Of a stretch of 64,000 bases of DNA, positions 49,218-60,590 are shown in pieces. Below the pieces are notes generated by a model. It worked only from the letters and a program-made list of their open reading frames with translations. It was not told where the DNA came from and did not search any database. How positions within the stretch are numbered: the first letter of the stretch is position 1; each line of letters starts with the position of its first letter. Source of the DNA: Poronia punctata (taxonomy: Eukaryota > Ascomycota > Sordariomycetes > Xylariales > Xylariaceae); contig MU401506.1 in the NCBI GenBank assembly GCA_022579005.1, positions 62,001 through 126,000 on the forward strand, given 5' to 3'. A program made the position numbers and the translations under genes.

Positions 49218-50425
49218 ATTTGATCGGTAGAATGGGCGATAGAATGTGGTAGCTTTATTTGAGAGCCCTAACGTTGTTTATTGCAGCATGTTGTTCTGCC
49301 AAGAGGAAGAGCCACAATGGGGGCAGAAAGTGCAGAATCTTTTCCCTTGATATAGATGGATATACATAGTAGGTATGAATCCGAGCGTAAACAAAGGCCG
49401 ATGTACACTTTTAATCATCTTAGCAGCACCCAGGTAAATAGAACTTAGTAGGTAGTCACGACCCACAGGTGAATAGGAAAGCACGATGATTTTTGGGTGG
49501 CTTGGAAAGAGCTGGATGATATAAGCACCGGCAACAGATACAAAGGCCTGATAAACTTTTGCCTATTGAGCAGTAAGTACCACATTGATTAGAAACAGGT
49601 AAATAGAGGTAGGTAGTGAGCCTTGTCACATGATATATCTCGTCGGTGTATAATGTCGCTGCCTGGTAGTCATATGCATAGACCCAACATTCTAGTCTTC
49701 TAGCTATATTTGAGACGGACCCTAAACACGATGTAAGTAGATACAACATATATTCCAGACTTGGTAGGCCAATGTCGACATGTCACAGGAGAGGTTAACG
49801 TCTTATCATTCCCAGGTCTATATTTCCAGTGTCTTCAAAGAAATCAACCTACGGTCTACATGTCCTAAGTCCTCGCCAGAGTCACTACCCTAAATTTATC
49901 AGTGATGATTGTTTACATGACACATTTATCATACAAGGTACATGCAGGTATGTACAAGTATATACCTACCTAAGTCTTGCAGGAGACATGCTTACCTATA
50001 CATTGACCATAGAGGAAGAAACACACCATAATACTATGAAGCGCTTAAAGTGCATGTGAAGAAATAACCAAGTTGTGATTCAAGGTAGCTTACAAAGGAC
50101 AGAAACCAAATAACCCGACCCTGACCGCTACCTGTTAGGTTGCATATAACAGATACTACAGCAATTAACGGGGCCTTTCCTGTAGCATGTGGTTTTGTGA
50201 CACTGCCTTATCAATCCCAAAACAACAGACTTAGATTGCCTCTAAACGTAGTCTTGCATTGAGATTACATGTAACTAGCCGCAGACCATCGCCACAGTTG
50301 TTTTAGTTGGACTCGGGGAAGATTAAGTTCTGCCATGTTTTCTTCTGTGTTGTCCGGCTGCGAAGACCACCATATATATACGTATTGACGTTATACGTAT
50401 ATATTACATATGCACACTTACATGA
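49218..50425. other. intergenic region before the retrotransposon
   Basis: No gene recognised; normal to slightly AT-rich sequence up to the target-site duplication CATGA at 50421-50425. Confidence 0.6.
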
Positions 50426-50716
50426 TGTGACGGATGGAGCATGTGACCTAGATCCAAAGGTATTGGAAGTACCTTAGGTAACCAGGTACATAGTGACCTT
50501 ATTTTAGATAAAGTGAAATACGCTGCGCGTATTTTAGACTATTATATAACATGTACCTATACCTAAAGGGTACTGGAAATATATAAAGTACCTTAGACCT
50601 AGTTAAATACTTTTATAGATTATAGTTAATTATATTATATTTTTAAGCGTATAGTTCTACTTTTAATGCTTTGTACTTATTTTAATTTACTTTGTTTGTT
50701 ATAACTTATTATTAAA
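50426..50716 (+). repeat. 5' long terminal repeat, 291 bp
   Basis: Aligns without gaps to 59646-59936. By eye about 60 of 291 positions differ, and all are transitions. The outer (left) 60 bases keep normal composition; the inner part is fully AT-rich. It begins TGTGACGG. The end does not show a canonical CA, so the exact 3' edge could be off by a base or two. Confidence 0.92.
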
Positions 50717-50735
50717 GTTATAAGCTTAGTTTGCT
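50717..50735 (+). other. candidate primer-binding site
   Basis: Sequence directly after the 5' LTR (GTTATAAGCTTAG...) occupies the position of a tRNA primer-binding site. RIP has altered it, so the primer tRNA cannot be identified; the assignment is by position only. Confidence 0.4.
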
Positions 50736-53700
50736 TATAAAAGACCGGTGCTACTTTTAAAAGCTTAAAAGCTAGTTAACTACTTATAACTTTATTTTTA
50801 AGCCTTTATTTATAAATTGTTTAATATAAACTTTAACTTATTTAAAACTATTTTAAATATGTTTAACTTTTTTAATACTTTTTTATTTAAATAAGCATTT
50901 TAATATAACTTAAAAAGCTTTTAAGTATTTAAAATATTAAAAAATAAGATTAATGCAAATACTACTTTTAAAAATGCTTATAATTAAGTAAAGTAGTATT
51001 AAAAGCTTAAGTTTATTTATTATTAGCGTAGCATTTAAGAAAAAGTAAACTTAAATGCTTTTAAAACTACTTATAGTTTAATAAAGCTTTATAAAAATCT
51101 TACTAAAAAAAAAGCAAAAAAAGTTATTATTTAGCGTTAACTATGCAAATATTATAAAGCATAGCTACGCTACTTTAATAACTTTTAAAATAATAAAAAG
51201 CTTAACTTTTTTAAAACTTTAAACTTAAATAAAGCTAAAATTTAAGCTATATATAAAATAATAATTAATAAAAATAGCAAGCATAAAAAATAAGTTATTA
51301 TGCTTTAAGCGTATTTAATTTTTATTTAAAATTAAGTTAATAAAATAGTTAATAACTGCTTTAAAAGCTAAGTTTAAGTACTTTAAAACTAAAACTATAA
51401 TTATACGCTTTAAAACTTTATTTAGCGTTTAAAAAAAATTGTTACCTTATATAATATTAAGTTTTAATAAATTGCTTAAAAAATATACTATTAAGTACTT
51501 ATTAAAGTATAAAAAAGCTTAGTTAAGCTAAGTAAGTAGTATAAAAAATAGTAAATAGCGTATAATAAGGCTTTTAATTATAATATAATAAATATTAAAA
51601 AGCTACTAGCAGTAAAAAATTTTTTAATTATAGTAAGCACTAAGATTATACTAAAGTAGGCCTAAAATAAAAAAATGCAACTTTTTTGCTATTAAGCCTT
51701 TAGCAAATTAATTTTAATGCTTGCAAAATATGCTAAGATTTTTAAAAAGTATAATTAAAAGTTAAAAAACTAAAAAAAAGCTAGTATTTTAGCTATTTTT
51801 ATAATAGCAGTTTTAAATAACTTTAAAAAAGCAAAAGCACTTTAAGTAAAGTTAGGTGCTAAAAACGCTTTTAAAAGCAAGTTTTGCCTATGTTCTTTTA
51901 AAAATAAAAAAAATAATTACTTATAGTTATTATATAAGTGCGCTTACTTTTAGCGCGCTATTATTAAATTTATAAGCTTTAAAAGTTTTTAAATAAGCAA
52001 TAAGCATATTAAAAAAACTAAAAAGCGCTATTTATAAGCTAAGTAAAATAAACTTTAATAAAAAATTGCAAAAAAAGGGTAGGCGGTACTATTAAGACTT
52101 ATAGGTTTAAAAAAAGAAAAAAATTAAATAAGCAGAAAAATTTTAGCTAAAGTAAATATTTACTTAAAAATTAAATTTATATAGTAATTAATTTAGTAAG
52201 CTTTAGTATTAAAACTAAAAACTTTGCTATATTTATAATACTTAAATAACCTTAATATGTACTAGTAAATAGTATAGTGCTAAATAATTATAAAGCAGTT
52301 TACTTAGTTAATAAACTAGATTTATTAAATAAAGAAAGCTTTTAAGCTATATTTAATAGCAGCGTTCTATTTAATATTATAAGCTTTTTAGTAATTAAAA
52401 AAAGTTAATAAATAATTTAAAAGGTAATAAATAAAATTATAAGCCTTTATATAAAAAACTTAGTTTTAAAAAATATAAACGTAGTTAAGGGTTTTTATAT
52501 TAATATTGTTTTAAAAGCTTAACTTTAGCAAAAAAAAATTTAGTATTATAGTTTTAATTGCTTGCTTTAATATAAATTAATTAAATATAATACTATATTT
52601 AAAATGCTTATATATTATTATAACCTAGTTTTTTTTAAATATAAGCTTTAATTTTTTTACTTTAGTAGTTACTTAGTAAACTTTATAATATTTTTTAATA
52701 TTTTACTTAGTATTGCAAAGATTATAATAGCTACTATAAAAAAGAAATATTAACTTTTTAAAAACTTACTATAACTATAAACTAATTTAAAAAAATTGTA
52801 GCACTTAAAAGCAAAATATTTAAGTTTAAAAGCTTTATAAGCTTTAGCTAATAAAGCATAAAACGTTAAGATTTAAAAAATGCCTTATATTAAATATAAT
52901 AGCTATGCTACTATTTATATAATTAAAGTAGTATTTTGCTAGATTTTAAAGCATTGTATAAGTTAGCTATTTTAAAAAATCTATTAAAATTTATTTAACT
53001 ATAAAAAAAGCTATAATAAATCTGCATAAATGTTAGTTTTAAAAAATAAATATAATAAAATGCTTTAAGCTTTTTTACTATAAAAAAAAAGCTTAGAACT
53101 AGTACTTAAAAAGCTTACTAGTTTTAAAAAGTAAGTAAAACGCTAGTTTAAACTTTTTTTTTGCTTTTTTTGCTATAATAACAAAAAAGTAATTATTGCT
53201 ATAAAAAAAAAAACTAAGTATAAAAAGTAGTATAAAAAAAAAAGAATTATAATAAAAACTTTACTTATATACGTTAAAAAACTAGTAAAAGTAAGTAAAT
53301 AAGCTAAATAATAAATTATATATAAGTTAACTACTATAATAAACAAAGTACGTTTACTTACTAAACTATAGCTAAAAACAGTTTAAACAGCAGTGTAGTT
53401 ATATAATTAAAGCTTTTTAAAAGCTTACAATTTTTATAGCCTACTTAAAAAGCTTTATATATAGTTTATATATTATTTTTGCTAATATATACTAAAAGTA
53501 AAAAAAGTACTAATAAGTAACTTTAAACTAAACTAGTTAAAAATAGTAGTATATAAATATAAATGCTATTTATTAAAGTAAAATTTTTTTATAAGTTATT
53601 AAAAATAAGTATTTAAAACAAAACTTTAAGCATATATAAAATATATAGTAAAGTATATAGTAACTAACTTATATTAAATTTAAATACTTATAATAAAGCA

Positions 53701-54994
53701 AGTAATTATGTTTAAAAATATAAAGTTTAATAAAATATAGTTTTATAACTTAAAAAAAACTTATAAGCATATTAATTAAAAAATAGTATAGTATAAGTTT
53801 ATTAAAATTAAACTAATACTAATATTATTTTTTAATAAACTTTTAAATAATAAAACTAAAAATATTTTAAGTTATAAAACACTGCTTAATATGCTGCTAG
53901 CAATAAAAAAAACTAAAAGTGTACTTAAACTAACTAAAGGCCTAAACAGCTTTTTATAAGCTTATAAGTTAAAAATAAATATAGCGCAAAAGCAAGTAAA
54001 GCTATTAAAAAACCTATAATATTAGTAGCAAGAACTTATAACTTTTAAAAATACGCTAAAGCTTTTTAAGCAAAAAAGACAGCATAACTAAAAACTTAAA
54101 CAATAAAGCAATATATTAGTAGTACTTAAAAAAAGTATATAAAATATAAAGCAAAAACTATAAAAGTTAAATATACTAAAAAAAACGCTATAAGCTAATA
54201 TTAATAAGCAGCTTAAATAAAAAACAGCTACTTTAAAGCGTTTAAGCTTATAAAATAATAAGGTAAAGTATTAAAATATAACTTTAAATACTTAACTATA
54301 TTTAATAATAAAAAAAAAAGCTTTAAAGCATTAAAAAAACTTTTATAATGCTTTAAAGCACTTTAATACTTTTAATATATAACTTAAAAAAAAGTAAAAT
54401 AAAGCTTTTAAAAAAAAGGTACAAAGCTTAAATGCTTTTAATATAAAAAAGCTAAAAATAAAAAAAAAATATACTTAGCAAGAACTTTTAAAATAAGTTA
54501 AAAAAAGTAAAAGACTTTATAAATTTTTACTTTATAATAAAGCTAAAAAAAGCAATTAGCATATATTTATAACACTTATATATAGCAAAAATATAATTAC
54601 AATACTAAATAATAATAATAAGTATTAGAAATTTTTTTTAAAAACATTTTTTTTTAATTAATTAAAAGCAATTTATTAAAAAAATTAAAAATATAAAACT
54701 TTATACGCTATGTTTGCAGCAGTAGTAAAGCAAATAAAAGCAAAACGTTTAAGTGCTTTTTTAAAAAAGAAAATTTATTAAAATAACTTAGTAAAGCTAA
54801 AACTTAAACATTAAAAAAACCTTATAACGTATTTACTAAAAAAGTATTTTAAAAAAAGCGCAAAAAAAAAGCTAAATTAAATGCTTATACTTAACGTTAT
54901 AAAATATATTTTATATAAAAATGTAATAAGCAAGCTATTATTATTAAAATAAGTATTTGCTTATAAGTTTAATAAAAAAGAGTATTTTATAAAC

Positions 54995-56350
54995 TATAAA
55001 GCTAAACTAGTAATAAAAAAAAATTAACAAGCAACTAACACTTTTTAATTAACTTATATAGCTACTTTTACTACTTTAACTTTTTAACTAGTTATAGCAA
55101 TAGTAGCCTACTTTAGTTTTAAATATAAATAATATAATATTAAAAGCGCGTTTTTTAATGCAAGTAAAAAAAGTAAAAAGCTAGTAGTGTATAATATGCT
55201 TAATAATATAAAAAAGCATTTTAATAAAGTTATATTGCTTTTAAAAGCATTATATAGTTTAAAAAACTTGCTTTTTTTTTAATATAAGGAATTTTTAAGT
55301 ACGCTAATAAAATTTAGTTTTATACTTTTTAAAAAAAAACCTTGCTTGTTTTATAGCAAAGACCGCTAAATACTAGTAGTTTTTTACGTAAACAATTTTT
55401 TAGTACTATATTTAAAGTTTTATAAAGCGCAAGCGTTTTAAGTAATTTAAAGTATTAAATAAGTATATAAAATTAAAAACTAAAAAAACATTATATAGTT
55501 TTTTAAAATTAAGGTAATAAAAAATAAAAAAAAGAAAACAATTTCTTTGCTATATAACTAATATATTAAAAAGGTAGCTAAGCATTATAATCTAGCTAAT
55601 AAAAGCTAAACACTATATATACTACTACTTTATAAAAAACTAAGAAAGTTTAAAAGCATAGTAATAAAAGCGTAAATTAAAGCATATTAAAAGCGTATAA
55701 AATTAATTATATATATAGTAATTATAATAAAAGCAAACATATTATATACTATATTACTTTTATTAAAGTTTTTAACTAACTTAAGTTTAAAGTATTTAGT
55801 TATAGCAAATTAAGTTATTAAATATTTATATTATATTAAAAAGCTAAAAATAGTAATAAACTATTTTTTTAATAGCTTATAAGCACTAGTAATAGTAAAA
55901 AATGCGTTTTTTGCTAACAATTTAAAAATATAGCAATTTTTTTACAAATACTTAATAAGTTTATAAAAAAGCTTAATTATTTAAAAAGCATGTTAATAAA
56001 ATATAGTTTTTACTTTTACTACAAAAGCAAAGTTAATAGTTTTAAAACTAATAAGCAAAAAAGCTATAGCGCTAAAGCGTTTAATAGCTAATATAAAGCT
56101 TAATTTTAACTAAAATTAAAAAATCTACTTTAATAATATATAAGCAATCTATTTAGCAATAAAAAATAAAAAACATATTAGTACTTAATTAAAATACGTT
56201 AATATATAAAATATATAAATACGTAAGCAATATTAAAAAAGCTTATTTAAAATTAAATATATAATAATAGCTAACATGCTAGCTAATAAACTTACTAAAA
56301 ACTTATTTTAAAAAGCGTTTAAGCATTTTAAATTACTACTAAACTTATAA
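54995..56350 (+). pseudogene. remnant of copia reverse transcriptase and RNase H
   Basis: The frame starting at 54995 reads YKAKLV at 54995, LLKALYSLK at 55238, PCLFYSKD at 55340, FYVNNFLVLY at 55382-55411, and ANMLANKLTKNLF at about 56270-56308. All of these are in the same frame over 1.3 kb, matching the order of fungal copia RT and RNase H. YVNN at 55385-55396 is YVDD with G-to-A at both aspartates. Many Gln and Trp codons have become stops, as expected of C-to-T and G-to-A mutation. The gene is non-functional. Integrase and gag should lie upstream between about 51 and 55 kb, but I could not recognise them. Confidence 0.85.
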
Positions 56351-57410
56351 CAGATTTTAACACTACTACTTAAAATAAAAAATTAACTTTAAAAAGTAGT
56401 AAAGCATTATATTTTAATTAAAAAAAAGCGCAAGTATTAAAAGTTTATTATAAAACTTTAATATTTATATTTAAATTAGCTAAGCAAAATTACTTAAAAA
56501 CAATAAATAATAAACAAGTATAAAACAAAACTAATTTAATTTTTTTTAAAAGCCTTCTTACTTTTTACCTTTTTTTTTTACTTTTTTTTTTTAAGCATTA
56601 GCAGCACGCTACTAATTTTAACTACTACAAGCTTTATAAGCACTATAACTACTACTACGTACTTTTTGCTAAAAAGTACTAAAACTTTAAAAACTAATAA
56701 TAATATTTTAAGCTAAAATAAACTTTTTATTATTTACTACAAGCTTATTAAGCTTTGCGTTTTTAACTTTATAACTTTTTAGCTTAAGTATTTAAAATAT
56801 AGTATTTTGCATTTTTTTTAAAAATACTTGCTACTAGACATTTTTTTTAAAATAAAAGTAAATAATGCGCTAGTAAAAATTGCTACGTTAACTGTTTAAA
56901 GTATTAATACATTTATATAACTTTTTTACTTTTTAAAATAAAGTTAAATACTTATAAGCATTAAAAATAAAAGTAAAATACTTACTTAATTTTTAGCAAT
57001 TGTTTTTACTTTAAGCATTTTAAATAAAGCGTTAGCATATAGTACAACTTAAGCAAAAAGCAAGCAACAAGCTTAGCTAGTAGTATAACGTAAGCAAAAA
57101 CGGCAATTTAAGTTAGCTATATTATAATAACTAATTTTAAAAAATAAATAAATAAAACTGCGTATTGTAGCTAAAAAACAATTAGCGTATAAAATATTTT
57201 AATAAGTACTTAATTATAATTTAAATACAACTTTTTGCTTTTTTTTATAAATAAAAAAAGCAAGCGTTTTAAAAACAGCTTTATTAGTATATAAAAGCTA
57301 ATTTAAAGTGCATAGCCCTATATAATTATAATATAAAATATAATCTTTATTTATATTAAACTTGCTAAACTAAATACTATTATTACTATTGTTATTGCTT
57401 TTTTTATTAA

Positions 57411-57470
57411 AACTAAAGCTAATAAAAATAAAAGTATTTAAACTAGAGCTAATAAAGGTAAAAGCATTAA
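57411..57470 (+). repeat. 30-bp tandem duplication inside the retrotransposon
   Basis: Two adjacent 30-base units, each starting AACTA.AGCTAATAAA. They differ mostly by A/G and T/C changes, so the duplication predates the mutation. Thirty is a multiple of three, which would preserve a reading frame. Confidence 0.8.
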
Positions 57471-58073
57471 AAATAGTTTATAAAACTTATAGCTATTTAT
57501 TAAGCACTAAATTTAAACTAGCATTAAATAACGTATTTAAGCGTTACTTTAGCACTTAATCTTTTTTTACTAAGCTAAAAGCACGCAGTAAAATAATATA
57601 CGTAAAGAAAAAAAACTTTAAAAAGGAACTTTAACTAAAAACAAGAAAACTACGCTTAAAAGCTTTTTATAGCTTTTAAGCAATAGCTTTTTTTTTTAGC
57701 ACAAAAAAAACCTTTTAACAAAACAAGCAACTATATAGTAAAAGTAAATTAATATAGTTAAATAAAAAAGCAAGCATTATAATAAATTAAAAATGCTTTA
57801 ACTTATTATATAAAACTTTTATAATAATTTTTACTATAAAAACAAACATAAAGCAAAAAACGTGCTTTTAATTAAAAAATATAACAAGTTGTAGCTTAAA
57901 ATGCTAATTAAAGCAGAAAACGTACTTTTTTTGCGCGCTAAAGCTTTCTACTGCCTTTTAAAGCTAATTAAAAAGTTTGTAGTACTAGTAGTTTATTTAG
58001 CTACACTAGTATAGTAAAGAAATTAATAACTAGATTAAGTACTATAAAGAACACTATAGCAAAAACAAAAAAA

Positions 58074-58275
58074 GCATTTATAATATTTTTAAGTTGCTTG
58101 CTAGCAACCTATACTTTAAATAAAAGCATAAAAGCATTTATAATATGTTTAAGTTGCTTACTAGTAACTAACGCTTTAAGCAAAGGTATAAAAGTACTTA
58201 TAATATTATTTAGTTACTTGCTAGCAATATTTTTATTTATAATATTTTTAAGCTGCTTACTAGTAGCTTTTTTTA
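58074..58275 (+). repeat. 60-bp tandem repeat, about 3.5 copies
   Basis: Copies start at 58074, 58134 and 58194, with a shorter one near 58235. The shared core is TTTATAATAT...AAGTTGCTT.CTAG.AA. Copies differ mainly by transitions. A 63-codon ORF (58098-58289) crosses the array but it is probably a by-product of the low-complexity repeat. Confidence 0.85.
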
Positions 58276-59633
58276 TATTGTTTTGCTAATATTAATAAAT
58301 ATAACATATTATAAAATTACCTTTGCTTAATAAATTAAATAGTAAAAAGATAAAAAACTAGGCTAAGCGCTTTGCTTATTATTAATAACGTTTATAAGCA
58401 TAAGCAGCGTTTAAATAAGCGCTAGCTTTACTTATAAGTACTTTATTAAAAGCAACCCTTATTGCTAACAAAAGCATAAAAGAAGTAAAAAAAAAAAGGT
58501 AATTTTTATAGTAAACTATAACAGCAAAAATATAAAAAACAACTATAAGCAATTTAGTAGCTTATTTAAGCGCTGCAACCTTTTTGCAAGCATTAGCGTT
58601 ATTGTTAAGCTGCTTATTTCTTAATGCTTACTTTATAAAGCCTTTTTTATAACGTAACTAGTTTTACTTTTTTTTAAATAGCAAGCTAAAAACTGCATTA
58701 AACGTAAGCATAAAATACTTTAATAAAAGTAAACTTATAATTAAAATAAGTTAAATAAGCATTATAAGTAATATAAAAAAGCTTGCAAGCATACTAGCTT
58801 TATTTTTTTTATAATAAAGCATTATAAAAGCTAAGTTGCGCTTGCTTACGCTATAAAAGTCCTTTATATAAGCCTAAGCTAAAAAGGCAGCAAGATTTTC
58901 TATATTAAAGTTTGCATTTGCATGCTTAGCTATAGCTTAAAACCTTTTTTTTAACTAATAAACTATTTGCACACTAAAAATAAGTTTAAATTTTATATCG
59001 TACACTGCAAAACAGCGCAGCAAGCATTAAACAAAAAAAAAAATGCGCGTATTATTTACTTTATAATTAAAAAGCATAACAACGTTTTAAATACTTTAAA
59101 AATTAATTAAAAACTAATGCTTATGCGCTAAAAGGTAGTAATAAGTATATAAAATAAAAAGATAAAAAGGCAAAAATATAAAAAAAAAAAGGTTAAAAAG
59201 TTTAAAAAAGTATTTAAGCTTATAAAAGTATTAGCGTAAGCAAAGTAAACAAATAGCAAACGTAACTAAGCACTACAATATAATATAAAATACTTAAAAG
59301 TACTTAGTTTAAATATAAGTATATTTAATATATTTATAAGCTTATATAAACAATAAGGTATTAAAGTACTTAATTACTTTAACTTATTTTAACTATTATA
59401 TATTATAACGCATTTTTAAATATGTACTTATATTTAAAAAAAACCTAAAAATTGCTAACATTTATATAATTACTAGCACTTTATAATTATTATAACGCAT
59501 TTTAAATATGCAAACGTATTTAAAAATTAGTTTATATACGCTAATATTATTATTTTATTTATAATAATTTCTTTTTGTTTACTTACATTATTTTACTAGT
59601 TAACATTTAAAGCTGTTTATAATAGTTAGCCTT

Positions 59634-59645
59634 AAATAGGGGGTG
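59634..59645 (+). other. polypurine tract
   Basis: AAATAGGGGG followed by TG immediately before the 3' LTR, one of the few G-rich runs left in this AT-rich block. Position and composition fit the plus-strand primer of an LTR retrotransposon. Confidence 0.75.
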
Positions 59646-59936
59646 TATAATAAATAAAGCATATAACTTAAATCTAAAAATATTAAAAGTACTTTAAGTA
59701 ACTAAGTATATAATAACTTTATCTTAAATAAAGTAAAATACGCTATGCATATTTTAAACTATTATATAATATATACCTATACTTAAAAGGTACTAAAAAT
59801 ATATAAAGCACTTTAAACCTAATTAAATACTTTTATAGATCATAGTTAATTATATTACATTTTTAAGCGTATAGTTCTACCTTTAATGCTCTGCACCTAT
59901 CCTAATCCACTCTGTTCGCTGCAACTTATCGTCGGA
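59646..59936 (+). repeat. 3' long terminal repeat, 291 bp
   Basis: Gap-free partner of 50426-50716. Here the inner (left) part is RIP-mutated and the outer 40-60 bases (from about 59880) are nearly normal, the mirror image of the 5' copy. It is followed by CATGA at 59937-59941. Confidence 0.92.
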
Positions 59937-59941
59937 CATGA

Positions 59942-60590
59942 CCAGTACAGATTTAGCAATTGTCTAGACATGATCTACAACCCTGCCACGCCTGCTATCC
60001 TTATTTAGACATAGTCCGTCCATGATAGTGCAGTAGGGCCAATGAATGTAGAGGCGGTGAATTCTCTTAGCCCCAGAACTACGTAGGTAGGAGGTGAGGT
60101 ACCTGATCTGAAAGTAATCCATACAAAGATTGTGTAGATTGGTTTAGTTTCCATGTGATTGATAGCTATCGAGATTCCAAACCTGCTGTTGATTTTATTC
60201 TTGAAGGTATAGTGGCGCCAGTGGCTTGTTCGGGACCCTGCCAAGTTTCCTAGTGGATTGTTGTAGCTGGGTGACCCAACAGCGGATCTCCTAAAAAGAC
60301 CACTGCATCCACCAACGACCATGAATTGGGAACATGCCTATGTCGCCAAGCATGGTTCGTATGCCCAATTCAGCGTTTATTGGATGGATCAATACCGGTC
60401 ACGATTATGTTGTCCTTCGTCGACGTCATATTGTTGCTTGGTTGTCGTCGTCTCTTCAGATGGAGGACTCGAACACGACAGGACTTACATCTGTACGATG
60501 CTGCGTCTAAGCCTACAGGTAGTGTATAAAAGAAGACACAAGACGAAGAGATATATTTCTTGAGGTGAGAGAAGCTCCAAGGCCATCATC
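59942..60590. promoter_or_regulatory. upstream region of the tyrosinase gene
   Basis: Only about 650 bases separate the 3' LTR from the tyrosinase start codon. No coding sequence is recognised here. It should contain most of the proximal promoter, including a TATA box at 60525. Confidence 0.6.
60525..60532 (+). promoter_or_regulatory. TATA box of the tyrosinase gene
   Basis: TATAAAAG, ending 58 bases before the start codon, with a pyrimidine-containing leader after it. Confidence 0.6.

Larger units (their letters stand above)
56351..59645 (+). other. non-pol 3' region of the retrotransposon with tandem repeats
   Basis: About 3.3 kb between the RNase H end and the 3' LTR, AT-rich like the rest. 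It contains two nearly identical 30-bp units (57411-57470) and a 60-bp tandem repeat (58074-58275). No known coding domain was recognised. It might hold an extra gene on either strand, a nested element, or a non-coding leader. Confidence 0.6.
50426..59936 (+). mobile_element. RIP-degraded Ty1/copia LTR retrotransposon, full length 9.5 kb
   Basis: Complete element: 5' LTR 50426-50716, internal region 50717-59645, 3' LTR 59646-59936, flanked by CATGA on both sides (50421-50425 and 59937-59941). A polypurine tract AAATAGGGGGTG abuts the 3' LTR. Copia-type Pol can be followed on the plus strand in one frame from about 54995 to 56350: YKAKLV, LLKALY, PCLFYSKD, FYVNNF (the YVDD catalytic motif with both Asp mutated to Asn), and the RNase H end ANMLANKLTK. 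No indel breaks this frame; stops and Asp-to-Asn changes are C-to-T/G-to-A mutations. The element is dead. At 9.5 kb it is long for copia because about 3.3 kb follows pol. Order of integrase and RT was not verified because upstream domains were not recognised. Confidence 0.92.

Noticed and set aside
58074..58275. CRISPR-like array
   Set aside because: The units are contiguous without spacers and the sequence is a eukaryotic retrotransposon.
58098..58289. 63-residue hydrophobic ORF inside the retrotransposon
   Set aside because: It is produced by the 60-bp AT-rich tandem repeat and is not expected to be a real protein.
60005..60322. 105-codon minus-strand ORF between the LTR and tyrosinase
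   Set aside because: No domain and it lies in the promoter region; no evidence of coding.
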